From a candidate division TM6 bacterium UASB124 (GTDB taxonomy: Bacteria > Dependentiae > Babeliae > Babeliales > RVW-14), in NCBI GenBank assembly GCA_001468855.1, contig LDIV01000004.1:93054-148350 (forward strand): a stretch of 55,297 nt of DNA, in the 5' to 3' direction. Positions 33,907 to 42,547 of this stretch are shown here, one piece after another. The notes below the pieces were generated by a model. It had not been told where the DNA came from. It did not search any database and saw only the letters and a program-made list of their open reading frames with translations. Position 1 is the first letter of the stretch, and every line of letters begins with the position of its first letter. Position numbers and translations under genes: made by a program.

Positions 33907-35121
33907 TTATTTTTCTATCAATGCCTCTACTGGATTCATCATTGCTGCTTGGTATGCAGGATAAAAACCAAAAAACAGACCTATCATAGCAGATGATAGT
34001 AAAGAGATTGAAACCGCATATTTTGAAATGAAAATTGGCCATTCAAGTATAAATCCTATAGCTTCAGCAGTTCCAACTCCAATTAATACGCCAACAATTC
34101 CTCCAATTAAGCAAATAATTATGGCTTCAAGAATAAATTGAGTAAGAATATTTTGGGTCGTAGCACCAAGTGCCATACGAATTCCAATCTCTTTTGTTCT
34201 TTCTTTTACGCTAACAAGCATAATATTCATAATTCCTATTCCACCAACTACTAAAGAAATTGATGCTATTATAAACAGCAGTAGATTAAGAACCATTGAC
34301 GCGGAATCTGTAGCTTGAGCTATATCATCTTGTGTGAAAATAGTAAAATCATCTTCATCCGTTTCAAGTAGTCTATGCCTTTGTCTTATTATTGAACGGA
34401 TTTGTTCAGTTGCCGCTGAAAGACGATCTTTTGTTTTTGAGGACATGATTAAAGCAGTAAAATTATTTTTACCGAGAATTTTCCTCATAACAGTTGTATA
34501 AGGTGCAAAGATTACATCATCTTCGTCTCTTCCGTCAGGGGACTTTCCTCTTTCAGAGAGAATTCCAATTACCTTAAATGGTAACTTTTTTATTCGTATA
34601 ACTTTTCCGATTGGATCAAGCGTGCCAAATAACTCTTTTTTTACCGTTTGACCTATTACTGCAACTTTGTTTCCGGCTTTCACATCTTGTTCAGTGAAAA
34701 AATTTCCATTTGATAGTTCCCATTGTCTTATTTCAAGATAGTTTTCATTAACGCCGCCAACGGTTGATTGCCAGTTTGCACCTTCATAGACAACTTTTGT
34801 TGGGCAGATTACACCAGGCGATATTAAATTCAGATCTTCGCATTCTTCTTTGACTGCAGTTAGATCGGAAGGTTTAATGGTAAACCCGATACCACCTCGA
34901 CTTTGACTTAAATTCTTTGGGGAGCCTCCAAGCAAAATTATGAAGTTTGTTCCGAGTTTTTGAATTGTCTGATTTACCCGGTATTTTGCACCTTCACCAA
35001 TTGACATAACTGCAATAATGGATACAACTCCGATGATTATCCCAAGGGTTGTTAGAACAGAACGAATTGTATGGTGTCTTAATGTTCTGAATGCCGTTTG
35101 TACTATTAGTAAAGTATTCAT
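33907..35121 (-). CDS. MacB-type ABC transporter permease
   Basis: A 404-residue permease of the MacB/FtsX class: one N-terminal membrane helix (TTLGIIIGVVSIIAVMSIG), a large periplasmic domain (about 45-275), and three C-terminal helices including GGIGIMNIMLVSVKERTKEIGIRMALGA, the family signature in part. These are mechanotransmission proteins that drive MacA-TolC-type export or lipoprotein release rather than move substrate across the inner membrane. It overlaps the ATPase gene upstream by 4 bp (ATGA-type), and the adaptor precedes both, giving an adaptor-ATPase-permease operon. Confidence 0.93.
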   Translation of the reverse strand: MNTLLIVQTAFRTLRHHTIRSVLTTLGIIIGVVSIIAVMSIGEGAKYRVNQTIQKLGTNFIILLGGSPKNLSQSRGGIGFTIKPSDLTAVKEECEDLNLISPGVICPTKVVYEGANWQSTVGGVNENYLEIRQWELSNGNFFTEQDVKAGNKVAVIGQTVKKELFGTLDPIGKVIRIKKLPFKVIGILSERGKSPDGRDEDDVIFAPYTTVMRKILGKNNFTALIMSSKTKDRLSAATEQIRSIIRQRHRLLETDEDDFTIFTQDDIAQATDSASMVLNLLLFIIASISLVVGGIGIMNIMLVSVKERTKEIGIRMALGATTQNILTQFILEAIIICLIGGIVGVLIGVGTAEAIGFILEWPIFISKYAVSISLLSSAMIGLFFGFYPAYQAAMMNPVEALIEK

Positions 35122-35804
35122 TGTGTCCTCTTATCAGAAACTATTTTTCCATCTACTAATTCAACGATGCGTTTTGTGCGAGCAGCAATTGATGGTTCGT
35201 GGGTTACAATTACTATGGTAACGTTATGTTTTTCGTTAAAATCTTTGAATACCTGCAGAATGGTTTCACCCGTTGCCCTGTCGAGATTTCCGGTTGGCTC
35301 ATCTGCCATTATTATAGCAGGCTCATTAACAAGTGCACGAGCAATGGCAACTCGTTGTTGTTGCCCACCTGAAAGTTGGTATGGAAAGTGATCTATTCGA
35401 TGTTCAAGTTCGACAAGTTCTAGAAGTTTTTTAGCTTTTTCTTTTGCTGTTGCTTCGCTTTCCCCAGCATACAAGCAGGGAAGAGCAACGTTATCCAAAG
35501 CGGTCAGGTCAGGTAGCAAAAAGAATTTTTGGAAAACGAATCCTATTTTTTGATTTCTAATTTTTGCTAATTCATCCCTTGATGCTCTTGATGCGTCAAT
35601 CCCGTCAATTACGTATGATCCTGACGTGGGAATATCTAAGCATCCGAGGATATGCATGAATGTTGATTTTCCCGAACCGGAAAAACCAGTAATCGAAACG
35701 AATTCCCCCTTTTCGACGGAGAGAGAAACTCCTTTAAGCGCCGTAATTTCCGTTTCACCCATCCTAAAAGTTTTTATAATATTTTTGGCTTCAATTATGC
35801 TCAT
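35118..35804 (-). CDS. MacB/LolD-type ABC transporter ATPase
   Basis: A 228-residue ABC ATPase with Walker A GFSGSGKST at about residues 39-47, signature LSGGQQQR, Walker B AIIMADEPTGNLD and the switch His in VTHEP. The LolD/MacB clade marker (QKIGFVFQKFFLLPDLTALDNV in part) is present. It would energise the permease encoded next to it. It is the only ATPase in the two MacAB-like sets in this window, so it may also serve the permease at 38209. It starts 11 bp after the adaptor stop. Confidence 0.95.
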   Translation of the reverse strand: MSIIEAKNIIKTFRMGETEITALKGVSLSVEKGEFVSITGFSGSGKSTFMHILGCLDIPTSGSYVIDGIDASRASRDELAKIRNQKIGFVFQKFFLLPDLTALDNVALPCLYAGESEATAKEKAKKLLELVELEHRIDHFPYQLSGGQQQRVAIARALVNEPAIIMADEPTGNLDRATGETILQVFKDFNEKHNVTIVIVTHEPSIAARTKRIVELVDGKIVSDKRTQ

Positions 35805-35815
35805 GGTTTTATCAC

Positions 35816-37021
35816 TTATTTTTTACCAATTCCACCGGCTTGAGGGAATAATTTACCTAGCGGATTTTCTCTTGGTGCAGCTTCTACTTCAACAACTACG
35901 TTAGAATTATCCTCAATACCTTTTTTAATTTCTACAAATTTTCCATCATTGTTGCCAAGTTTTACTTCTATTTGTTTTAATGTTTTGTTATCAAGAATCC
36001 AAATATAGTCTTTTGTGATTTTTTTAGATTTTTGACCTGCCAACTTTTCTTCTGCTGAAACTTTTTCAAGTTTATATTTTAATTTGTTCGCTACGTATTC
36101 TACATTTATTGGGTTGATTCGTAGTGCTTTGGTTGGAACGACTAAGGCATTTGCATTTTCGGCAACTTTGATTTCAACATTTGCAGTCATACCGGGGCGT
36201 AATCTTAGTTTTGGATTTTTAACATCAAGTACGGTTGCATAAGTTACGACGTTATCAACTATCTTTGCTTGGTATTGAATTCTTTTGACCTTGCCTTCAA
36301 AATGTTTTTTAGGAAATGAGTCAACTGTGAAAATTGCTTCCTGCCCTTCTTTTACCAATCCTATGTCTGCTTCATCAACATCAAGCCAAGCTTCCATTTC
36401 GTGTAGGTCTTTTGCAATTTCAAAAAGAACTGTTGCTTGTAGTACTGCAGTGACCATTTGTCCAAGGTCTATGCGTTTGGCAATAACAATCCCATCAGCA
36501 GGAGATTTGATAAAAAGATTATTATACGTCTGCATGGCTAAATCTAATGCAGCCTTTGTTTGGTCTACCTTAGTTTTTGCCATATCAATGTCGCGTGTTA
36601 ACTGATCATAATTATTTTGAGAGATTTGCCCTGATTTATAAAGGGCTGTTTGGCGTTTATAAAATTTTTCGAGATAAGTGTAATTTGCTTTTGCCTCTGC
36701 TAAAGCGGCTGTTAACCTTCTTGTTTCTGTATCACCAATGCCATCGTCAAGGATTGCTAACACTTGATCCTTTTTGACAACATCGTTGTCTTCAACTTTT
36801 ATGTCTATAACTTTTCCAGCTACTAAACTTCCGACCGAAATTTGTTCCTTTGCTTTTAAATTGCCTGATGCGGTAATCATTTGTACAAGATGTTTGCGTG
36901 TAGGTTTCTCTGTTATAATTGGTTCAACTACGGCTGTTTTACGTTTTTTGCCAAAAACAAAAAATGCTCCAACAGGAAGCAAAATCAATGAGACTAAAAG
37001 CAAAAGCTTTTTCATATTCAT
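35816..37021 (-). CDS. MacA-type periplasmic adaptor (HlyD/RND-MFP family)
   Basis: A 401-residue membrane-fusion protein. N-terminal anchor at residues 5-22 (LLLLVSLILLPVGAFFVF), then the lipoyl/barrel-sandwich half VGSLVAGKVIDIKVEDND, an alpha-helical hairpin (about 110-165), the second lipoyl half IKSPADGIVIAKRIDLGQMV and beta-barrel segments. This is the MacA layout, linking the inner-membrane permease to an outer-membrane channel such as TolC, which is not in the window. First gene of the adaptor-ATPase-permease operon. Confidence 0.93.
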   Translation of the reverse strand: MNMKKLLLLVSLILLPVGAFFVFGKKRKTAVVEPIITEKPTRKHLVQMITASGNLKAKEQISVGSLVAGKVIDIKVEDNDVVKKDQVLAILDDGIGDTETRRLTAALAEAKANYTYLEKFYKRQTALYKSGQISQNNYDQLTRDIDMAKTKVDQTKAALDLAMQTYNNLFIKSPADGIVIAKRIDLGQMVTAVLQATVLFEIAKDLHEMEAWLDVDEADIGLVKEGQEAIFTVDSFPKKHFEGKVKRIQYQAKIVDNVVTYATVLDVKNPKLRLRPGMTANVEIKVAENANALVVPTKALRINPINVEYVANKLKYKLEKVSAEEKLAGQKSKKITKDYIWILDNKTLKQIEVKLGNNDGKFVEIKKGIEDNSNVVVEVEAAPRENPLGKLFPQAGGIGKK

Positions 37022-37229
37022 ATTTTGTACCTCTAAGGATTAAAGCTGTTAATAATTCGTTTGAGTTGTTTTACACAAAACAAATTATGTATATTTTATA
37101 AAATAACGTAATGAAAATACTATCATTTTAAAAATTTTATTTCTATAGGTTATGAAAAGTAATATTTTTCTCAGGTTGTTAATTGGATGAGTAATCAGAT
37201 TTTTTAGGAATTTATTATGGGAGTGTGAA

Positions 37230-37988
37230 ATGTGTAATATTTATAAAATTCTTATTTTTATTTTGGTTAGTGAAGGTTATGCGTTGTGTATGGAATCAAA
37301 GGATACGACAATAAAGCCCTTGCCAGAGGTAACAATGGATACTTATGCTTCTGTTGCAGCCAAATTTGAGGAAGTGTGGCAGTCTCAATATGAACAAAAT
37401 AGAATTTGTGACGAATTCCTTGAGGATGAGTTATTTGGAATAATGAAAAGCACTGTTCAATTTATTCATTCTGTTAATGAGTTGGCAGTTGCGCACAAAA
37501 GAAAATCGGGAAAAGACACTGCATACTTACGTAAAAAAATATTGTCCGCAAATTTGTTTTATAACATTGGTGATATGATAGAAAAGATGCTTGTTTTATA
37601 TATTTCTTTATCTGAGTTGGAAAATGAGAACCCAATTATTGCAAAAACTTTGCAAATTAAGTCTAGTTTTTCCTCATCATTTCGTCAGAAAGTTGAAGAT
37701 GTTATTAGGGAGGAGCGTGCATATTTGCCTTTTGGAGCTGCACGTATCAAATTAATAAATAGCATGAAAAGATTACAATATTTAACGGAGTATATTACGA
37801 AGAAAATATCCTCTGTTAAAGACTCGGAACATCATCTGAAAATATTGGATTTACTAAAAGAGGTAGCCGTAATTTTTCAGAAAGATATTTCTTTACGTAC
37901 TCGTGTTGTTAGATCAAAACTTAGATCAGTAGAAAATTTCAAGTTTCATAAGAATGATAAATTGTGCAAATCAATTAACACAAAATAG
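37230..37988 (+). CDS. Exported helical protein of unknown function
   Basis: A 252-residue protein with a signal peptide (about residues 1-21, likely cut ALC|MES). If instead Cys21 is a lipobox Cys, the fit is poor. The mature part is almost wholly alpha-helical and charged, with KRKSGKD and many Lys/Arg near the C-terminus. Ends in a basic tail; there is a Cys at -8, so no CaaX box. No domain recognised. ATG follows GGGAGTGTGAA. Confidence 0.7.
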   Translation: MCNIYKILIFILVSEGYALCMESKDTTIKPLPEVTMDTYASVAAKFEEVWQSQYEQNRICDEFLEDELFGIMKSTVQFIHSVNELAVAHKRKSGKDTAYLRKKILSANLFYNIGDMIEKMLVLYISLSELENENPIIAKTLQIKSSFSSSFRQKVEDVIREERAYLPFGAARIKLINSMKRLQYLTEYITKKISSVKDSEHHLKILDLLKEVAVIFQKDISLRTRVVRSKLRSVENFKFHKNDKLCKSINTK

Positions 37989-38208
37989 CTTATTTAAATT
38001 TTTCTTGATCAAGTCAGCAAATCGATCAATTTTTCATAGTTACAAGATTAATTATGTAATTGTTCTTGTGTGTGTAGATGGTGATTTCTAAGGGGAAAAG
38101 GCATGAGGATTGTTTTTTGCAACAAATTGCTGTGGCAGAATAGTTTACACAGATGATTTTTGTTTTGTTAATGTTTTGATTATATCAGTACTGATGCGAG
38201 GTGAATTT

Positions 38209-39426
38209 TTATCTTTCGATTAGTGCATCAATAGGATTTAATTTTGAGGCTTTATAAGCCGGATAAAATCCGAAAATTAAAGCTACCAAAATAATAGTTC
38301 CTGCTGCCGTTAATATTGATGAAGGGGTTACAATTACATACCACCCTGTGAATTTGCTTGCTATTATTGGAATTATAACTCCAAGAATTAGCCCAATGAC
38401 TCCACCAATAGCGCAAAGTGCCAAAGCTTCAAGCAAAAATTGCATGCGAATTGTTTTTTCATTTGCTCCTACAGTCATGCGAATTCCGATCTCTTGAGTG
38501 CGTTCTCCAACGGAAACAAGCATAATGTTCATTACCCCAATTCCACCGATTAAAAGTGCAATTAATGCTACGATAAATAAAAAAAGTGAAAAAGTGGATG
38601 ATGCCTTATTTGCAGCGTTTAGCATTCCTTGTTGATCAAAAATTGTAAAATCAGCAGTATCATTTACTTCGAGCTTATGTTGCATTTTCATTATTTTGGT
38701 TATATTGCGGACTGTTTCCGGAATAAAATCTGCACGTTTTGTTGAAATAAATATACCATTTACTGTTTCGTCAAAAGACATTTTTAAGTATTTCTTAACT
38801 GTTGTATATGGCATGAAACATTCTTTGTTTCGATCGTTAAACGATCCCTGATTTTCTATTTTATCAAGAACTCCAATAACTTTAAATATCGTTTTTTCTA
38901 TCTCTACCATTTGACCAATTGGATTGACTTTTTTAAATAAAGAAATTGCTGTTTCTTTGCAAAGGACAATGACTTTTGAAGCTTGTTGCACGTGATGTTT
39001 TTGAATAAAAGTTCCTGACTGGATTTTGCAATTGCTTATTTGCATTCCATTTTCGTTGCAGCCATTTATATGTGTATCAAAATCACTAGAATTTTGACTT
39101 CTAATTTTTGTGCCGTGATATACCATCGGAGAAGCATATTGAATAGTTGGACAAAGTTTTTTTAAAATATCCGCGTGAATTGCATAAATTTTTTTTACAT
39201 CTTTTCCGCGCTTGCTTTCCGGTGGCCAGCCTGGACTAATATAAATAAAATTAGTTCCTGAAGCTAAAATAGATTGTTTAATTTTTTTTTCAGCTCCCTT
39301 GCCAATTGCGATTAATGCAACGATAGAGCCAATGCCGATTATTATTCCTAATGCTGTCAATAATGATCTGCCTTTATGGTGTAATAATGATTTGGTTGCG
39401 GTTTTTACTAGTAAAATAGTATTCAT
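38209..39426 (-). CDS. MacB-type ABC transporter permease (second copy)
   Basis: Same layout as the permease at 33907: N-terminal helix (LTALGIIIGIGSIVALIAIG), periplasmic domain, three C-terminal helices with GGIGVMNIMLVSVGERTQEIGIRM in part. I place the start at the ATG at 39426 (405 residues) because it then begins MNTILLVKTATKSL, aligned with MNTLLIVQTAFRTL of the other copy; the longer frame to 39486 overlaps the adaptor gene. Only an adaptor, not an ATPase, lies next to it, so it probably borrows the ATPase from 35118 or one outside the window. Confidence 0.9.
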   Translation of the reverse strand: MNTILLVKTATKSLLHHKGRSLLTALGIIIGIGSIVALIAIGKGAEKKIKQSILASGTNFIYISPGWPPESKRGKDVKKIYAIHADILKKLCPTIQYASPMVYHGTKIRSQNSSDFDTHINGCNENGMQISNCKIQSGTFIQKHHVQQASKVIVLCKETAISLFKKVNPIGQMVEIEKTIFKVIGVLDKIENQGSFNDRNKECFMPYTTVKKYLKMSFDETVNGIFISTKRADFIPETVRNITKIMKMQHKLEVNDTADFTIFDQQGMLNAANKASSTFSLFLFIVALIALLIGGIGVMNIMLVSVGERTQEIGIRMTVGANEKTIRMQFLLEALALCAIGGVIGLILGVIIPIIASKFTGWYVIVTPSSILTAAGTIILVALIFGFYPAYKASKLNPIDALIER

Positions 39427-39464
39427 TAGATTTACTTTATAATTATGAACTTTATTATTATAAA

Positions 39465-40667
39465 TTATAAGGCTCCCTGGAACCATTTACTATACTCTTT
39501 ATCCATGATATTTGGCTCTTGAATATCAACTAATACCTGCTCATTTTCCTTTAGTCCATAAATTATTTGCCAGTTTGTTTCATCATTGAGTCCGACTATA
39601 ACTAATTTTTGAATAAATGTGTTATTTTCAACAGTCCAAACGGTTCGAACGCCTTTGTCCAGATTGGCTTTTTTGAAGTCTTTTTTTGTTTTTTCATTCA
39701 AAGGTTTGAATTTATACTTAAGCTTCCGAGCTATTTTCTCAAGAATGTCTGAATTAATTTGAAAGGCAAGTCCATTTATACATAAAACATTTTTTGCTTT
39801 TGCTACCTTTATCAATCCGTTCAAACGCATTCCTGGCCGTAAAATTCGTGTTTTGTTATTTAATATAGCTGTGGCTTTATAAAATGCCCCGCAATTATTT
39901 ACGCCATTTTTGGGAATAAAGCTTACGTCATTGATTTTGCTTTTAATTAAAAGTTCAGGATAACTGTTAATTTTGATTGTTATAGGCTGACCAGCCATTA
40001 CCTGTCCGACTTCGCTTTCATCAATATCAAAAATTGCTTTCATTTCGGAAATATCTTGGGCAAGTTCGAATAATATATTTTGAAAATCATTTAAAACAGC
40101 CATTCCTTTTGATATACCTACGTTTGTAATAATTCCATCAGCAGGTGCGACAATTTTTGAATTTTTCAATTCGAGCTCGAATTTTTCTAAAGTGGTTTTC
40201 TGATAATTGAGTTCGGCCAGCGCTTTTAGGTAATCGGATTCCACTCGTTGGAATGCATTTTTTGCCAGTTGCCCTGATTTGTAAAGTTGCTTTTGTCGAT
40301 CATAAAACTCTTTTTGATAATCATATTCTTGTTGTGCTTTTTCAACGTTGTATTTTGTTGCACGTATATCTGTGTCGCCTTTTACGAGTTCGATTTCCGC
40401 TAGAAGTTGGCCCTTTTTTACTGTTGTATTTTCTTTAACAAGAACATCTTTAACAATTCCGGCAACCTGACTTCCTATCTTATAAAATTCTTTAAGTTCC
40501 AGGATTCCAGCTGCATTAATTGACTGGGTGATAGATTTTTTTTGTGGAATTTCTATTTTGTATAGATTAGGAGACTGTTGTTGAAATAGTTTTTTGTAGA
40601 TTTGGGTAGACCCAACGCACATTGTTATTAGTACTATAGTGTAAATTATAAGTTTTATTTTTTTCAT
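39465..40667 (-). CDS. MacA-type periplasmic adaptor (second copy)
   Basis: A 400-residue membrane-fusion protein like that at 35816: N-terminal anchor (LIIYTIVLITMCVG), lipoyl half IGSQVAGIVKDVLVKEN, helical hairpin about 100-160, second half VAPADGIITNVGISKGM, then barrel segments. It is clearly homologous to the first adaptor but divergent, so the sets arose by an old duplication or were acquired separately. Followed 38 bp later by its permease and preceded 6 bp by pgk. Confidence 0.92.
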   Translation of the reverse strand: MKKIKLIIYTIVLITMCVGSTQIYKKLFQQQSPNLYKIEIPQKKSITQSINAAGILELKEFYKIGSQVAGIVKDVLVKENTTVKKGQLLAEIELVKGDTDIRATKYNVEKAQQEYDYQKEFYDRQKQLYKSGQLAKNAFQRVESDYLKALAELNYQKTTLEKFELELKNSKIVAPADGIITNVGISKGMAVLNDFQNILFELAQDISEMKAIFDIDESEVGQVMAGQPITIKINSYPELLIKSKINDVSFIPKNGVNNCGAFYKATAILNNKTRILRPGMRLNGLIKVAKAKNVLCINGLAFQINSDILEKIARKLKYKFKPLNEKTKKDFKKANLDKGVRTVWTVENNTFIQKLVIVGLNDETNWQIIYGLKENEQVLVDIQEPNIMDKEYSKWFQGAL

Positions 40668-40673
40668 AAAGTA

Positions 40674-41903
40674 TCAATTATAGTTTGAATCAAGCATTGC
40701 TTCTAATCCGGGCATTTCTTGTGCAGGTTTTTTACATCCCAAGTATTTCAATGTAGCTCCGCCTCCGGTTGATAAAAAATCCATTTTATCCTTAAGTCCG
40801 AAAATGCATGTAGCGGCAGTTGCATCTCCGCCTCCCACAATTGCCAGTGCCTCAGCATCTGCAATTGCTTGTAAGATTTTTTTAGTTCCTTCTTCACCTT
40901 CTTGCTTATCATAAATTCCCATGGTGCCATTTGTAAATATTACATTAGCATTTTTTATTTCTTGCGTAAAAAGACTAATGGTTTTTGGCCCGATATCTAT
41001 GCACTTTGCTGATGTTGGTATTTTTTCAATATCAACAATATTAACTCCAGAGTTGTTAACTCCAGAGTCTTTTATAACTTGATCAATAGGCAAAATGATT
41101 TCAACACCGTTTTCTTGAGCATTAAGCAGAATTTTTTTTGCCATTCCAAGTGTTTGTTCATCAAGTTCAATATTGCCAATGCAAAACCCCTTAGCTTTTA
41201 AAAATGCCAGAGCTATGCCTCCGCCAATAATTAAGGCTCGAGCTTTTTGCTTATCAGAGTTTGTCATTAAGTTCTCGAGCATTGAGATTTTGTCTTTAAT
41301 TTTTATTCCGCCAAGCACAATTACAAAATTATTTGATTTGTTTAATCTAATTTTATCAAGATTTTTTAGCTCTTTTTCAATCAAAAGTCCGAAACTACGT
41401 TTTGTAGGGGAGAATAGTTTTGCAAGCAACGTTGTTGATGTGTCGTTTCGATGAATGTTTCCAAATGCATCATTTACGTACAGATCAGCTGTGTCTGCCA
41501 AAAGATTTGCAAATTTTAGGTTTATTTCCCTTTCACCTGCAAAGTATCGTAAATTTTCAAGTAAGAGAATTGAGCCGTAATTTTGGTGACTCTTTTTTCC
41601 AGCCATTATAAGATCAGCTTCATAGTCAATATTGTATCCGCGATTTTTAAACCATGGAATTAATATCTGAGTAGAAAGCGATTTTTCTAACCAATCGGAT
41701 TTGTTTCCAGGTTCAGGTCTTCCTATATGGGTGGCCAAAATAATTTTTCCTTCATTTTTTAAAATAAAATTAATAGTAGGTAAAATGGCTTCCAACTTAA
41801 AATCTTGCAAAATTTTCTCGTTTTTTAGAGGAATATTCAAATCTGCCCTTAAAAATACCCGTTTTTTGTTTAAATTTAAAGTTTTTAGCCATTTGAAATT
41901 CAT
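40674..41903 (-). CDS. pgk: Phosphoglycerate kinase
   Basis: PGK makes ATP from 1,3-bisphosphoglycerate in glycolysis. The 409-residue protein has the family start RVFLRADLNIPL, ATHIGRPEPG, LLENLRYFAGE, the long hinge and the ATP-site VGGGDATAA near the C-terminus followed by STGGGATL. Length is normal. A tandem duplication (41041-41070) adds a repeated SGVN in the loop near residue 285. Alone of the glycolytic genes here; a MacA-like gene follows 6 bp after its stop, perhaps by operon readthrough. Confidence 0.97.
   Translation of the reverse strand: MNFKWLKTLNLNKKRVFLRADLNIPLKNEKILQDFKLEAILPTINFILKNEGKIILATHIGRPEPGNKSDWLEKSLSTQILIPWFKNRGYNIDYEADLIMAGKKSHQNYGSILLLENLRYFAGEREINLKFANLLADTADLYVNDAFGNIHRNDTSTTLLAKLFSPTKRSFGLLIEKELKNLDKIRLNKSNNFVIVLGGIKIKDKISMLENLMTNSDKQKARALIIGGGIALAFLKAKGFCIGNIELDEQTLGMAKKILLNAQENGVEIILPIDQVIKDSGVNNSGVNIVDIEKIPTSAKCIDIGPKTISLFTQEIKNANVIFTNGTMGIYDKQEGEEGTKKILQAIADAEALAIVGGGDATAATCIFGLKDKMDFLSTGGGATLKYLGCKKPAQEMPGLEAMLDSNYN
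41041..41070. repeat. 15-bp tandem duplication in pgk
   Basis: TTAACTCCAGAGTTG then TTAACTCCAGAGTCT, 13 of 15 identical; encodes DSGVN-NSGVN in frame. Confidence 0.85.
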
Positions 41904-42104
41904 TTTTTTGCCTTTTTTGAAAATTTAGTTAATTTAAATTTATTATTTTGGGGGTTAATTTGTAGTTTACATTAGCAGAGTTAAATTTGGCTAGTCTATG
42001 TTTTTAGAAAAAATTCAATTTATAGTGAATTAAAATGCGTTTTTTATATAAAAATGTCTAATTTCAGGTGTAATTCATAATTGAAATAAATTTTGGTTAT
42101 ACCG

Positions 42105-42133
42105 TTGACAAAACAATCTTTATGAGATAGCTT
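42105..42133 (+). promoter_or_regulatory. Possible promoter of the acidic peptide gene
   Basis: -35 TTGACA, 17-bp spacer, poor -10 TAGCTT. GATAAT a little downstream is an alternative with too long a spacer. Confidence 0.35.
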
Positions 42134-42179
42134 GATAATAACTAATTGAAATGTTGCCTAAGAAGTTTATGGGAATTGG

Positions 42180-42195
42180 AGGTTTTTAAAAACCT
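42180..42195. promoter_or_regulatory. Perfect palindrome AGGTTTTTAAAAACCT in the leader
   Basis: A 16-bp perfect palindrome just before the AGGAGG ribosome site (42202-42207) of the acidic peptide gene. It could be an operator or an RNA hairpin that affects translation. Confidence 0.5.
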
Positions 42196-42214
42196 TACTT
42201 TAGGAGGATTAATT

Positions 42215-42406
42215 ATGAAAAAGAGTTTGTTATTAGCTCTTGCATTTGTAGCTGTGGCTGGTTATGTAATGGCTGAAGAAGACACAACAGCAACAACGCC
42301 AAAAGACGAAACAACACAAACAGCTCCAGTGGCTCCAGCAGAATCTCAAGAAGATGAATCTCTTGATATGGATGCAATGCTAGACGAGACAGAAGAAGCT
42401 AAGTAA
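42215..42406 (+). CDS. Small acidic exported peptide (63 residues)
   Basis: Starts at the ATG at 42215, eight bases after AGGAGG. Signal peptide of about 20 residues (MKKSLLLALAFVAVAGYVMA, cut before EED). The mature 43 residues are highly acidic and Thr/Ala/Pro-rich (TTATTPKDETTQTAPVAPAE, then DMDAMLDETEEAK) and must be disordered. No family recognised. The strong ribosome site, possible TTGACA promoter and strong terminator suggest abundant expression as a single gene. It may bind cations or be a surface or periplasmic filler protein. Confidence 0.8.
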   Translation: MKKSLLLALAFVAVAGYVMAEEDTTATTPKDETTQTAPVAPAESQEDESLDMDAMLDETEEAK

Positions 42407-42432
42407 TTAGTTTTATTTTGGAAAGAAGATTG

Positions 42433-42460
42433 AAGGCCGCTATAAACGCGGCCTTTTTTA
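42433..42460 (+). terminator. Rho-independent terminator after the acidic peptide gene
   Basis: AAGGCCGC / GCGGCCTT with 7-base loop, followed by TTTTA. Confidence 0.9.
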
Positions 42461-42484
42461 TTTGATCTCTTGAGTAAACTAAGC

Positions 42485-42505
42485 CCGTCGCCCTTTGGGC
42501 GATGG
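42485..42505. repeat. GC-rich palindrome CCGTCGCCC-TTT-GGGCGATGG
   Basis: A 9-bp stem (one G-T) with 3-base loop in very AT-rich surroundings, without a T-run. It may be a dispersed REP-like element. Confidence 0.5.
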
Positions 42506-42547
42506 TTTGGCATAAATCAAATTCATAAATTTTTATTTTTTTCTTCT

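Larger units (their letters stand above)
41904..42214. other. 311-bp region between pgk and the acidic peptide gene
   Basis: Divergent promoter region. It holds a -35-like TTGACA at 42105-42110 with a weak -10 TAGCTT 17 bp later, and a perfect 16-bp palindrome at 42180-42195. No other gene is seen. Confidence 0.5.

Noticed and set aside
37950..37988. Cys near the C-terminus of the protein at 37230
   Set aside because: The Cys is eight residues from the end (CKSINTK), which does not fit CaaX.
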